Positions 47,601 to 59,684 of a DNA stretch of 64,000 nt are shown one piece after another; position 1 is the stretch's first letter, and every line of letters starts with the position of its first letter. The notes below the pieces were generated by a model. It ran no database searches and had not been told where the DNA came from. It saw only the letters and a program-made list of their open reading frames with translations. This stretch comes from Uranotaenia lowii. Lineage: Eukaryota > Arthropoda > Insecta > Diptera > Culicidae. The translations under genes were made by a program, and so were the position numbers. Where the stretch lies: contig NC_073693.1 in NCBI RefSeq assembly GCF_029784155.1, positions 165,903,104 to 165,967,103 of the forward strand, written 5' to 3'.

Positions 47601-50315
47601 TGTATGGAAGCCCTTCTTTCCCCCTTTATATCTTTCCGCTGAAAAAAGGTGGAGCTTCAATTTATAATAGAAACGTTTCTCGTATCCAAATACCCTCACA
47701 TGCCAAATATGGTTCAATTTCCTCGATCAACTCTCCAGTTATACTGAAAATTGTAAGGGAGACCTCCCCTCTCCCTTTTCATCCACCTCTATGAAGGAGT
47801 CAGGGATATCAAATATTCATAGAAGCATTTCTCGTACTCAAATATCGTTCCATGCCAAATTTGGTTCCATTTGCTTTATTATTTTTTATGAGTTACTAGC
47901 TGACCCGGTGTGCTTTGCTACACCCTTCAAAAACTATTGATATTATTATATTTTCAGAAATAATTCAAATTTTTATTGATTTGTTAGTATTATTTTAAAC
48001 CAAACAATTACATATTTCAAAAGCAACCGTTATACAATGAGAGCTGCAGCTGGAGTTTCGAATTGCAACACAAATATGGCTTAAATCCTTCCTTTCCCTC
48101 TCTACACTGTAAAGCGTGAGGGTTCATAACAATCGTAGAAAAATATCTCGTAATCAAATACCTTTCCATGTCATATTTGTTTCCATTTGTTGGCTTCGTT
48201 TGCATAAATTGAGAGCTTATGCTAACAAAATTGTATTGGGCTCACCTCCCTCCTTCTATGTACCTACTCACTGAAAGGAGGATGGTGTGTCAGATAATCA
48301 TAGAATCATATCAAAATGATTTTCCATGTTGAGTTTTGTCCATTTCACGGATTTTGTAAAAAAAAAGTTCAATATATGCTTTTCTCCGCTCTTCCTGTAT
48401 TCCCAATTCTATTCTCCTACTGCCAGAAAGGAATTGTTTCACATAGAAAAGTTTCTCGTATCGAAATACCATCCCATGCCAAATTTGGTTTTATTTGCTT
48501 AGTAAATTCTTGAGTTATGCATAAACTTGAAAGGAATTACCACCCCCCTTCCGTTCTCCCCATTGAGTGAATGGATGAGAACTTTATATTCATAAAAGTA
48601 TTTTTTGTACTCAAATGCTTTTTGATGCCAAATTTGGTTTCATTTGCTCCCTTCATTTGTATGAAAGCCCTCCTTTTCCTCTTTATATCTTTTCGCTGAA
48701 AAAAAGGTGGGGCTTCAATTTATAATAGAAACATTTCTCGTATATAAATATCCTCACATGTTAAATATGGTTCCATTTGCTCGATCACCTCTCCAGTTAT
48801 ACCGAAAATTGTGATCTCTCCTTCCCTTTTTCATCCACCTATTTGAAGGAATGATTGATACCAAATATTGATAGAAGCATTCTCGTACCCAAATATCGTT
48901 CCATGCCAAATTTGGTTCCATTTGCTATTGAAGTTCTCAAGTTATGCAGTACAAATTGTATGAAAATCCCCTCCCTCTTTCCATTCTCCCCGCTGGAAGA
49001 AGGAATAGGTCTCAAACAATCATTAGAACATGTCACGTTCCCAAATACCCGCCCATGCCAAATTTGGTTCCATTTGATTTATTAGTTTTTGAGTTATGTA
49101 AAAAATTATAAAAAGCCCCCTCTCCCCTTTATATCTCCTTCTGGAAAGAGGGAGGGGTCTCAAATAATCATAGAAATATTATTTATATCAAAATACTCTC
49201 CCATGCCAAATTTGGTTCCATTTGCTTTATTAGTTTTTGAGTTATGTAAAAAAATATAAAAGAGGCCCCCTCCCCCTTTCTACTGGAAAGAGGGAGGGGT
49301 CTCAAATAATCATTGAAATATTTTTCGCATCCAAATACCTTCCCTTGCCAAATTTGGTTCTAATATCTTGATTAGTTTTCGAGTTATATGAAAAATTGTA
49401 AGGTAGCCCCCCTCCCTTCTTCCTATCACTCCACTGAGAGGAGGGAGGGGTACCTTATATTCTAAGAATTATTTCTCGTTCCCAAATACCACTCCATGCC
49501 AAATTAGATACCATTTGTTTGATGGGTTCTCGAGTTATGCTGAAAAAGGTATTTTTTTTTGGGAGGCCCCTCCCCCCCTTCATAAGACAGGGAGGGGTCT
49601 CGAACCATAATAGGAACCTCCCCCTACCTCCAATACCTCCACCTGCCAAGTTTCACGCAAATCCGTTCAGTAGTTTCCGAGTCTATAGGGAACAGACAGA
49701 CAGACAGACAGACAGAAATTCATTTTTATATATATAGATGTAAAAAATTATAAAAGAGGCCCCCTCCCCCCTTTATATCTCCCTACTGGAAAGAGGGAGG
49801 GGTCTCAAATAATCATTGGTATATTTTTCGTATCCAAATACCTTCCCGTGCCAAATTTGGTTCCAATATCTTGATTAGTTTTCGAGTTATATGAAAAATT
49901 GTAAGGTAGGCCCCTCTCTTCCCTTCCTATCACCCCATTGAGAGGAGGGAGGGGTACCTCATATTCATAGAAATATTCCTCGTTCCTAAATACCACCCCA
50001 TGCTAAATTTGACACCATTTGCTTGATGCGTTCTCGAGTTACGCAAAAAATTTACTTATGCTTGGGAGGCCCCTCCCCCCCTTCATGAGAAAGGGAGGGG
50101 TCTCAAACCATAATAGGAACCTTCCCCTGCCTCCAATATCCCCACCTGCCAAGTTTCACGCAAATCGGTTCAGTAGTTTCCGAGTCTATAGGGAACAGAC
50201 AGACAGACAGACAGAAATTCATTTTTATATATATAGATTTTTGGTTTGCTATTATTTATAGCTAAATTTGAAATTCGAAAACCCCCGCCATGAGCGGGTC
50301 CTTCGCATGGGCCTG
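44617..50315. mobile_element. hAT-like element of 5.7 kb with 8-bp target duplication
   Basis: The left end is CAAGGCCGTGCGAACGGGGG and the right end is CTTCGCATGGGCCTG. The duplication GCTGAAAG flanks them at 44609-44616 and 50316-50323. The termini resemble those of the other hAT elements (CARGGCC) and have the same G-run and C-run subterminal character. I find no transposase. The interior holds AT-rich filler and the repeat block 46678-50238, so the long length probably comes from later insertions. Confidence 0.75.
46678..50238 (+). repeat. Block of CTAGCTGAC...CAGACAGACAG repeats with internal ~150-bp units
   Basis: Two heads, CTAGCTGACTCGGTGTGCTT (46678) and CTAGCTGACCCGGTGTGCTT (47896), and two tails with CAGACAGACAGACAG then TTTTTATATATATAGAT (49680-49738 and 50190-50238) are seen. 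Between them a unit of about 150 bp repeats at least twelve times. It contains CCATGCCAAATTTGGTTCCA, TTCTCGAGTTATG, and C-rich and G-rich runs such as CCCCCTCCC and GGGAGGGGTCTC. The segment 49739-50238 duplicates the final 490 bp. I do not know the class of this widespread-looking insect repeat. Confidence 0.75.
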
Positions 50316-50323
50316 GCTGAAAG

Positions 50324-51934
50324 AATTCAAAATTTTATTTTTTTGTAATCAAATTTTTCGATATACTTTGAAGTTTTTTCCATGAAAAACCATGTGCCAT
50401 TTCTTTTGCTAGTTGCAAGATAAATAATGTTATGATTGAAAGTAGCTTAAGTTTAAAAATGTTGTCATTGGAAATTGCTCACCATATTGTACATATTGTT
50501 GAATGATCGATCAAAGTTGTTTTCATATCGCGAAATATTCTTGAAGAACAATTATTGTCGTCTGATTAATTTTTTTTTCACATGTTTACAAGAGAAGTGC
50601 AGAATTGTAACTTTTCTGATGAAGTCATTCGCTAATCGGATACTTGGGGATCTGAGGAAGTGATCATAAACCGCGAACGTCCAATCATCGAAATATTATG
50701 AAAAACAACAAAATATTGGCCGAACATAGCATTTTTCAGCATCCTATTGGTTTTTCGGCTATTCATACAAACTTAGCCACAGCTTTCAGAAACCTCCGAT
50801 TACTGAGCATATTTGTCCGAATATTTACATCAGAATCTATTGGCGATTTGCAGCAACTTTTTGACATGCAGCGCTAACTAGATTTCAGTTACGGAACTAA
50901 CAAAAGGGTGATGATAGCTGTTTTTTACATGGCGGTAAATACAAGTTGTTTTCGAAATTAAAATTATTCTGGAAACTGCCAACTTTCCGCCAGTAACAAT
51001 GATTGAATTAGATAAGAAAATCAAAAATTTACTTAATGTGATATTTCTTCCATAAGCAAACAGAGTTTTTCGGTATTTTCCCAACCAAATTCAATTCTGA
51101 TTTCACTTTCGAGCTCTTCAGCTATTCTGATAGTTTCTTGTGAATGTTTTACAGTACGTTGAGGATTATGTCCGAACAAATTGTGATAAATTCGAGTTCA
51201 AATTTGTTTTCAAGTTACGCTCAATTTAACTGTTGCTGAAACAATTTAATTGCAAATGGTTCCTCTCGGGCTTTTCAGCTCAATCTCCGCTGAATTGAAG
51301 ATTATTCCAGAGAAAGGCTTTTTTCCGGGTTTTACATCCTCGTGGATGATCCATTCCTTGATTTTCTCTATATTAGTATAAATAAAACCGAATCAAGAGG
51401 CTTCTTTCCGAAAAACTTCATTGTAGTTTCCTTCTCTAGGAAACCTGATATTGTACAGTTTATTTTTTGGATTTGGTGTAATATGTTTAATGTCTTTTTT
51501 GTAGTCGATTTCAACGGAAACGATTTTTTTTTAATTTTGTTTTTAATAATTCAGTAATGAGTGTAAAAGGTTTCGGATTCTTGTTTCTAGAATATTGTTT
51601 TAAAATTTTGGATTGAATAAGTTAAACATCCTGCTACGGATTTGCGATGCATCAAAATCGAAAGTAATTTATTTATCGGTGATTATTTAATCCACTTTCT
51701 CTAATTTCGCCAATTGCCTTTCGGTTTCCCCCTTTCGTCCTCTCACGCAAACTTCTTTATGTTCGTGTAATCCAAATGTTTGTTATTGTGGCGTTCTATT
51801 TTTTATGTAAAAATATTTCTCTGAGATTCAACGCGGATCTAAAATGTTTTCGAAAATTGTTAATGTTTTTCAACTAATAAAGGTTGTATTTTATTACCTT
51901 CCGAGTGATTCATCATGAATTCAAAAAAACTCCT
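50324..51934. other. Intronic sequence without a recognised gene
   Basis: AT-rich, with no paired terminal repeats or splice-bounded frames that I can support. Confidence 0.5.
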
Positions 51935-52248
51935 TTATGCTCTAGACTGAAAAACTATGATTCCGGGTAGGTTTTCCTCGCTGTTACAATAAGGAACAAC
52001 ACAGTTTTCAACCACCTAAAAAATAACATATATTGCATAATATCCGACTTTGCAAAGTATGAAAGATTATGTAGTTCACTTTTTCTTACCTTAATCAGCA
52101 ATCCAATCTTGATTAATTGATCTCTTAACACCAAAATTTGGGAATTTTCCCGTTTGTTTTGAAAAAATAATATGTGTCTTGACGTTTCAATCCATAATAT
52201 CACCCTTTTGATCGCAGGGCCCTCTGACAGCGTCTCCAATTTTAACAT
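51935..52248 (-). CDS. Small two-exon ORF, possible THAP-like remnant
   Basis: On the minus strand, ATG at 52248 opens 53 codons (MLKLETLSEGPAIKRVILWI and on to IKIGLLIK) to a good donor, GTAAGA (52089). A 74-base intron ends in TATTTTTTAG (52016). The second exon, 52015-51935, joins in phase 0 and reads VVENCVVPYCNSEENLPGII, then VFQSRA and a stop. CVVPYCNS with the following LPGIIVF resembles the first zinc-binding turn of THAP domains (C-x4-C), but the rest of such a domain is missing. It could be a decayed piece of a P-element-like or THAP gene. Chance is possible at this size. Confidence 0.25.
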
Positions 52249-53299
52249 TCACAACAGAAAAAGATTTCAAATGAAAGGCCAAAGCAAGCTACTGTAAGTT
52301 TGCTTACGATGATTTCAGTTGAAATTCCTCGCTGTTTCGAATGATGATGACGTTAATGATTTTCAAAGTGCACCTGATGATTTTCAAATAAAAATCGAGA
52401 TCTTTAATTTCAAACGAAAAAAAAAATTGTTATATTTATGTAATTTTTTGTTCAATTTAGTTTTTTTTGTGATTATAAACTATTTTAAAAGGGGACTAAG
52501 CCAAGAGCTCTAAATTCATTCAATATTTATATTCATTTTTTATTTAATTAAGGGGAATTGATTTAAAAGCATAAAAAAAATCTAATATTTAAAAAAATAT
52601 TTTTTTGATAGTTTGATTCTGTAAAAAACGTCCTATTAATTTGTATTGTTAGACTAATAATTTACTTATTTGAAGATTTTCAGCCAGGCATGAATATGAA
52701 AGCGATGATTTTCAATCGAAAAAAATTCTTTCATTTGACTGTTATGCGGACCGGTCTGAATGTTTTGTTTACTGACTTTCATAGCAACCTGAAACTTATG
52801 TTTTCATTTGGCGGCAAAAAAAGTTATTCGATTGTGAACTTCCAAAGCAGTCTAGATTCAAATGATTGAATGAAAATTGGAGACCATGCCCTCTGAGAGT
52901 CGTTTTGAACTGCAAATCGCCAATATCAGATGAACATTTCAGTGATTTTTTTTAGTGAAAAAAAAAACATTAAACATCTTATTACAAAAATTTTGAAATT
53001 CATCTCCAATAATAAAAAATATTCACGACTTGTGGTCATCAAGAAGGAAAAACTTGCAGTTGTTGAGTTGAGTTGAGTCAAAACGTATTTTGATGGAGAA
53101 ATTTACTCAGAAGCAGTGAATCAAAAATCGCCTACTAACGAATGATAATGACATTGTCCCAACTTGAACTTTTCATGACAAAAACAAATAAATCTTTGTC
53201 GTAGTCGCACACTCGGAACGATAAAGACAAATTTCTTTGCTGATGGATCCTGATAATAATTTTTCAGAACATTCGTTTGTTGCTGTTGAAAAATATAAG
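52249..53299. other. Intronic sequence without a recognised gene
   Basis: AT-rich with homopolymer runs and no supported feature. Confidence 0.5.
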
Positions 53300-54560
53300 G
53301 ATAAGCGGTTCCAAAAATACCAACTTAAAGGTATCCGATCATAACTTGCAAGATATTGGAAGAAAGCTCTTGACTGCTTATGAAAGGAATCGATAGGAGA
53401 AGCGATTCGGGGAAACTGGGTCGTGGTCATGGCCAATCTGGCCGGTTCCGGAACGAAATATTCAAAAATTATCGGATTGAGACTTGCGACATATTTATAG
53501 AAAGCTCTTGGCCTTTTGATGAAAGAAATCGATAGGAGAAACAACTCGGGGACACTGGACCGTGGCCAAGGCCAATCTGACTAACTCCGGAACGAAATAT
53601 ATCAAAACTAACAGATTGAGGCTTGCGACATATTAATAGATAGCTCTTGGCCTCTTCATGAAAGAAATCAATAGGAGAAGCGATTCGAGGACACTGGGTC
53701 ATTGCCGTGGCCAATCTGGCCGGTTCCGGAACAAAATATGTCAAAATTATCGGATTGACAATTGCGACATATTGATAGAAAGCTTACGGCCTCTTCATGA
53801 AGGGCATCGATAGGAGAAGCAATTTGGGGACACTGGGTTGTGGTAATGACCAATCTGGCCGGTTCCGGAGCGAAATATTTCAAAGTTATCGGATTGACAC
53901 TTGCGACATATCGATAGCAAGCTTATGGTCTCTTCGTAAAGGAAATCGATAGGAGAAGCGATTCGGGAACATTGGGCCGTGGCCATGATCACGGTCGATT
54001 GTTCCCGAATCACTTCTCCTATCGATTCCCTTCATGGAGGGGCTGAGAGCTTTCTATCAATATGTCGCAAGTCTCAATTCGATAACTTTGACATATTTCG
54101 TTCCGAAACCGGCCAAATTGTCCATGGCCATGACCCAGTGTCCCCGAATCGTTACTCGCTTCATTCTTTCATGAAAGCTTTCTATCAGCATGTCGCAAGT
54201 CTCAATCCGGTAACTTTGAAATATTTCGTTCCGGAACCGGCCAGATTGGTCGCGGCAATGACCCAGTGTCCTCGAATCGCTTCTCCTATTGATTTCTTTG
54301 ATGAAGAGGCCAAGAGTTTTCTATTAATATGTCGCAAGTCTCAATCTGTTAGTTTTGATATATTTCGTTCCGGAGTTAGTCAGATTGGCGGTGGCCACGG
54401 CCCAGTGTCCCCAAATCGCTTCTCCTATCGATTCCCTTCATGAAGGGGGCAAGAGCTTTCTATTAATATGCCGCAAGTCTCAATCCGATAATTTTTGAAT
54501 ATTTCGATCCGGAACCGTCCAGATTGGCCATGGTCAAGACCCTGTTTCCCTGCCCTGAAC
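53300..54560. repeat. Palindromic array of 139-bp tandem units
   Basis: The word CGATAGGAGAA and its variants recur at 53391, 53530, 53669, 53808 and 53947, exactly 139 bp apart. From about 53986 the array continues in inverted orientation, with TTCTCCTATCG-type words ending at 54024, 54291 and 54430. One unit near 54150 is diverged and 11 bp short. Each unit also contains GGCCAATCTGGCCGGTTCCG and ACTTGCGACATAT. GATTCGGGAACA (53960-53971) and its complement (54000-54011) bracket the symmetry centre. Because 139 is not a multiple of three, the open frames across it are not a repeat protein. Confidence 0.92.
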
Positions 54561-55434
54561 CACTTTTAATATATTTTTCTTTAAAGTTAGGCCAAGGCCC
54601 AAGAGCTCTTCTCAGATAGGTTATGATCTGATCACATTACTACTCTATTACGAAATCAGATAATCGAAGCGGATTGTCCCAAGTTTTAAATTTCAGGACA
54701 ATTTCACATAAGAATTTGTCATTATCTTCTCAACGACGCGACAATCCTTGATTGCCTATTTTATTTTGTCATGATACACATACGGGAGTAACAAAAGGTT
54801 GTCGCACAGAGAGAGAATAAAGACAAAACTACACGCCGACTTTGTCGGTTTTTTCAAGACAATATCAGAGACAATTTGATTCACTGCTCAGAAGTCACTG
54901 GTTATACGAACGTTATGTTGTTTGATTGAATTTAATTATATGCAAGAAAAAATGGATAATACCAAAATTGTATGCAACTTACAAAACCTTTGAAAAAAAT
55001 ACAAAAAACTTCTAAAAATTCCCATTGAAACAAGAGTTGCTAAAGCTTAGCACACCCAGCAGAATTAAGGCGGAAATAAAAAACGATGATAATCGGATTT
55101 CAAAAATCATTTAACATAATTTTCCGCCTCCAGAAAAAAAACATTAACGAGACCATGTATCGTTATCTCGTTCAACATATTTACCAGGGCCATTGTCAAA
55201 GTGCACCAATTTGGTACAGCGAAGTTCGATTGAGGCCAAAGGGCATAATTTATTTCAACTTCATTTACAATGCACCGGGCAAATTGCATTATATGAAATG
55301 TAAATCGATAGCACAGAATCTGCCACACAAACCAGTTGGCAACCAAGTTTTTCGCTTCCGAGTCCAAATTCAATTGTCCCGAATTCGTTTACTTTTCCAC
55401 GGTTTTCCCAAAAAAAATTCTTCACATTCCGCAG
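54561..55434. other. End of intron 3
   Basis: No gene or paired repeats are seen. It ends with a good acceptor, CACATTCCGCAG. Open frames running across the acceptor are shadows of the following exon. Confidence 0.6.
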
Positions 55435-55617
55435 ATCACCCGGATCGACCACCATCGAGGTCCCGTCACGGCAGTCCACGTGGCCATGCCCAGCGAAGTG
55501 CTCGTCTCCTCCAGCCACGATGCCACCGTTTGCCTGTGGTCCCTCGAGAACTTCACCCTGCTCAACTGCATCCAGCTGCTGCATCCGGTGCATGATATTC
55601 AAATTTCCTGTGATTCG
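55435..55617 (+). CDS. WD40-repeat protein exon (NWD-like), third and fourth repeats
   Basis: This exon of 61 codons reads ITRIDHHRGPVTAVHVAMPS, then EVLVSSSHDATVCLWSLENF, then TLLNCIQLLHPVHDIQISCD and S. It holds a complete WD40 blade with HHRG near its start, the SSSHDATV turn and a terminal LWSL, then the first strand of the next blade. Acceptor GCAG and donor GTAAGA (55618) are in phase 0. Codon usage is GC-richer at third positions than the surrounding intron, as expected of a conserved exon. Of all the exons here it has the clearest WD40 signature. Confidence 0.93.
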
Positions 55618-56037
55618 GTAAGAAGCGAAACGATTCACATTCATTCTCGGCACAGTTATGAACGAGCAGAATCGACGAGAAATAAGAACGAAGGGGACTA
55701 GAAAATCTCAATGGAAATCAATTAAAATCGATGAAGCAAGAGAGGAAATAAGTGAAACGATCTTAAAGTAGAAGGCAAGTTGATGGCAGAAAATTTAAAA
55801 AAAGATTGAAAGCTGATTTTTTTTATTAAAATGAAATAATCAAAACTTAAGCTCAGGAAGTAAAAGTTACTATAAAATTAGAACTCGCTAAAAAATAAAA
55901 ATAACCACCCTACTTTTTGTCTCTCAGAAGTTCGATTCCTCTTCGACCGTAACTGTGCTGGGATTTTTCAAGATTCCCACTCCATCAAGCTAATGCTTTC
56001 TCTCCACTTACTTTTTCCTGCCATTTGTACCGGACAG
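55618..56037 (+). other. Intron 4 of the WD40 gene, 420 bp
   Basis: Donor GTAAGA and acceptor TTTGTACCGGACAG. It contains no repeat that I recognise and is the only short intron seen in this gene. Confidence 0.88.
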
Positions 56038-56133
56038 ATTTTTCTGCTAGCATATTGCGAGGACAATGGACTTTACCTGAGAGCTCTTGCCACCGGAACT
56101 GAACTGCACGCCCTCAAAGGACACAAATCGAAG
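56038..56133 (+). CDS. WD40-repeat protein exon (NWD-like), end of fourth repeat and start of fifth
   Basis: Thirty-two codons read IFLLAYCEDNGLYLRALATG, then TELHALKGHKSK. The first part completes the blade begun in the previous exon. It ends in YLRALATGTEL where WD would be. KGHKSK opens the next blade with its GH. The donor GTAAGC at 56134 is strong and in phase 0, so at least one more exon must lie beyond 64000 or be unrecognised. ATGTELHALKGHKS is again the kind of stretch I associate with NWD1/NWD2 proteins. Confidence 0.9.
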
Positions 56134-57215
56134 GTAAGCTCCTTACATCCGATCGGTTTCCACACTTCGTCTTCAGCGTGCCCGTCCTAATCGTCAATAA
56201 GTGGTAGTCTCAGCTCAGCTGGTGGTTCCTGGAAAACTCGAGCAGAAGGTTTGACTCGAGAGCAAATATTTGACTGTTCCCTCTGAAGTAAAAGGTACCT
56301 TCCTAAGTACATTGTTTTTTTTTTTATCAAAAGTCTAACCTTCGACGAATCACAATTTCCGGGAAGCTTGTCTGTTGAGTCTTCCCCAATTCGTGAAAAG
56401 CGAGGAAAAAAATTACCAATCACTAGTAGGTGAATTGATTCAATTGTCTTTTTTTTTGCCAAGGCTTCGGTTGACAAGCGAAGATTAGAGAGTGTGCTTA
56501 TTGAGTAAAATTCAAGCTATTGGAAAAATTCACAAGAAAAAAGAAACACGAAAAGCTAACGAACCAACAAGCTAGGAAACGATGTTAAATTACCAAACAA
56601 TTTGGTCTTTTCCTGGATCTTTCTATTCCTCTTCCGAATTTTTTGTTTCCTTTTTACCATTTCCAGCAAACTGACACTCACTGACTGACTGCCCGGAAAG
56701 GAAGAAAACTAACCCAGTGATTTTGTGACTTTTTTTTTCTCTTGTCCCGGGATACTTGACCATGTTTTGATGCCGGATCGTCCTAATGGACAATAATGGG
56801 ACCCATTTTCAGCTTTTCCGGATTTGTCTCATCAGAAAGCTGGTTTTCGTAGATTACAAGATCGTGCCCAGTTAAACCCATCAACAAATAGCTTCATTTG
56901 AATCCCGATCATGGCTGGAAAATACACAACGATTTAAACTTAAACATATAACCAATTTTATGAATTCCATAAAAAATATCTTTTGTTTGGATTATAACTA
57001 CTGTATTCGAAAAAAATGCAACACATTCATTTGTGAATAACTTTTGTACGGATAAATGAAAATTGGTAATTTAGCATCATTATCACTTACCAGAAGATCA
57101 AGTTAAATCCAATAAAATCCTCTTTGGCAATGCAGTTTCTCTTCTGGGGAAGATGGAGAACGATTGAAAAATCTTCTTTCCTTAACAACAGCTAACAAAA
57201 TCAACTGTATGTATA
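56134..57215. other. Start of intron 5 (continues past the window end)
   Basis: I see no exon and no paired repeats. I searched 56134-64000 by eye for a continuation of the WD40 repeat and found none, so intron 5 is at least 7.8 kb or the gene uses an exon I cannot recognise. Confidence 0.6.
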
Positions 57216-58036
57216 TTAGACTGAGTCGATTTGGGGTCATTTTTGAATTTCTCGAACCCTGGGGTCTAAAAAGCTTCGTTTTGGTCCAAAACTCATCCAT
57301 GATTTTTTTGCAAAATTTTTAAGTAACGTTTACATGAGTAAATTTGAACTTTAGGTTTGTATGGGAAAATTGAACATTTTGTACTGAAAAATCAACATCA
57401 TTTTTGTTTCGTTTGTGGAACCGAGCCAGCTGATGGTTTTTGTGCCAATTTATAAAATTCCTTAAGGAAATTTTCCGCTGAACAACTTTGTCGAAGACCA
57501 TATCTACGTATCTTATTAGACAAAAAAGTTATTAGCTGTTGAATAGGGATATGTCTTTTCACACTGATAGAAAATAAATTCATTTGACATCACTACAGGG
57601 TGCCTAGCGAGGTATTGCGTGACTACTTTGCTTGCAATACTTCGCAAGACTCAAGCAGTGATTTTAATTGAATTTATTGTTAATCAATGCGAAAAGACAT
57701 ACCCCTATTAAACCGCTCATAACTTTTTTTTTTCTAATCAGATACGAAGTTACAGTCTTCGACAAAGTTGTTCAGCGAAAAATTTCTTAAGGAATTTTAT
57801 AAATTGGCACAAAAACCATCAACTGGCTCGGTTACACAGAAGAAACAAAAATGATGTAGATTTTTCGGTACAAAAAATTTAATTTTCCCATACAAACTTA
57901 AAAGTTCAAATTTACTCATGTAAACGTAACTTTAAAATTCTGCAAAAAATCATGGATGAGTTTTGGACCAAAACGAAGCTTTTCATACCCCAGGGTTTGA
58001 GAAATTCAAAAATGACTCCAAATCGACTCAGTCTAA
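57216..58036. repeat. Long foldback element, arms of about 345 bp
   Basis: The left arm begins TTAGACTGAGTCGATTTGGG and the right arm ends with its complement. Inner matches include CCAAAACTCATCCATGATTT, ATGGTTTTTGTGCCAATTTA and ACAACTTTGTCGAAGAC. The loop, about 57565-57690, is unrelated. TGTATA flanks both sides and may be the target duplication, but the surrounding (TATG)n makes that ambiguous. Transcribed RNA would form a long hairpin. No protein. Confidence 0.88.
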
Positions 58037-58827
58037 TGTATATATGTATGTATGTTTGACCCACCAGTGGCTGATAGGTCTTTCGACCCGAGTCGGTGCG
58101 GGTAGTCTCGATCGCACATTCAAATATTGGTAATGCTTAACACATACACAATATTTGCAGCACAACCAAGGGGTCCGTTACCACTGGCTTGGGACAGGCT
58201 TGACTCATCTTACTCCCTTCAAACTGTTCGAAACAAATGAAGAAACCTGGAAAGGGCCCTAAGGAACCTATTCAGGATTCCAAATTTGCCGAGATACTCC
58301 GGCCGGCTTGAACCCACAATCCATTGTATATCAGTTTTCCGCTCGTTTGATGCCCTGTTCTACCCCCCATGAATCCCCAATAATAGAGTTAAGCTATTTT
58401 ACCATTTTTATATAATGAAATTTAAAATGATCAATGCTCTAAGTGATACTTAGCTGATTTCATTCCTTTGATGAACAAAACCTCTTCTTCCGCGACCATT
58501 TTTCGCCTTGAAGAAACCGAAGCAATCTTTAGAAATAAAAACTTCGATGCCAGCACTCTTATTTTACAACTTTACTCGGAAATATTTCTCATTTTCTTAA
58601 AGATAATGAACTTTATAAACTTTATAAATCACTCAACTTTCTCCATCGTCATCACTTGATCTTGTTCTTGAATCTTTGATTCAAATCGATAAAATTTCCT
58701 TCCCAGATTTAAACAGAAGATGTCTTCACTCCACAAAACAACAAAAATGCACGGATTGAACTCGATTTCTATTACCGGTTTTCCCGAAAATCTACCTTTA
58801 CCAACACGTCACGAATTTTCATTTGGT
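58037..58827. other. Intronic sequence, partly GC-richer
   Basis: The section 58060-58330 is less AT-rich (GTCTTTCGACCCGAGTCGGT and following) and may be the tail of an unidentified repeat. The rest is AT-rich. No gene is seen. Confidence 0.45.
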
Positions 58828-58955
58828 TTAACCCTCATCCGTATTAGAGTGTCATTTTGACACTGTTGCAAGTTTTAAGACTTGTAACTTTTTTCAGAAG
58901 CTTCAAAAAACAAAAATTTCTTCGGGGACACTAAATGAATTCAAAAGTTCATTAA

Positions 58956-59684
58956 GGGGGGGGTAGGGTCTAGCACTTTCAAAAAATCGATTTTTTTATT
59001 TTTTTATTTTCTTATTGTAAAACATTTCAAGAATGTTGTGTCAAATTTTCAAGTCAATTGAAGCAAAACTGTAGAAGTTATAGGCCTTTATCTCCTCCTA
59101 TCTAATACTGCAAGAAAGCAAGAGCAGAAACTTCAAACGCGTTTTTCTCGAAAGCACATTTTTAAAGTCCGTGGACATCGTCATTTGAAAACTACTTATC
59201 CGATTCTTTTCAAATTTGGAACATATTTTCTACATATCAAATACCAGACCCCAACGTTTTCCTTTTTCGATTTTTTTACTTTGGGGAGATTTTACAGGTG
59301 AAAAATGACGGATTTTTAAGTGAAAAATCGTAGTTTTTACTTCAAACAGCCACAAAAATTTCATAAAAATATTTTTAAGTTAAATAAAAACGTTGGGGTC
59401 CAGAAAAACATCCATTAAAAATATTTTGCTCTGATTTTTTGACTTCAGATGATTCTGTGCTGAGATACAGTGTCCACCGCAAATCCTGTTTTCTAAAAGG
59501 CATCCTCGAAAGTGCTCCGTCACCGGCTCATTTTTCAATACTTTTCTACGAAAAAATTACTAAATGTCCTTTTAACAATGCTTTGTATAATGCAAAAAAT
59601 TTGAATACATTTGTTTGAACGATAGCTCTAGAAAAAAATCGTGAAAATGGTGTTTTTTAATACCCGTTAGACCCTACCCCCCCC
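58956..59684. mobile_element. G8/C8-ended TTAA element nested in copy 2
   Basis: The ends are perfect inverted repeats of 17 bp, GGGGGGGGTAGGGTCTA, flanked by TTAA at 58952-58955 and 59685-59688. Copy 1 of the host element shows the uninterrupted counterpart (complement of TATTGAAGAACTTTTGAATT near 24660). The 729-bp interior has no coding potential. Confidence 0.85.

Larger units (their letters stand above)
35769..55434 (+). other. Intron 3 of the WD40 gene, about 19.7 kb
   Basis: It is bounded by donor GTAATT and acceptor ATTCCGCAG, phase 0 at both sides. It contains the SINE, mariner, hAT and array features listed separately. The first kilobase (35769-36790) is plain AT-rich sequence apart from the motif TGGTGGCTCCAGAGAGAA at 36281. 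Confidence 0.85.

Noticed and set aside
53173..54443. Overlapping open frames with a repeated FDIFRSG-like peptide, which could suggest a repeat protein
   Set aside because: The unit is 139 bp, not a multiple of three, and the array inverts at 53986, so no single frame runs through it.
55086..55701. Frames crossing the 55435 exon boundary, including one with a Pro-Arg-rich tail
   Set aside because: They are shadow frames of the WD40 exon. The exon frame itself is fixed by its splice phases and WD40 pattern.
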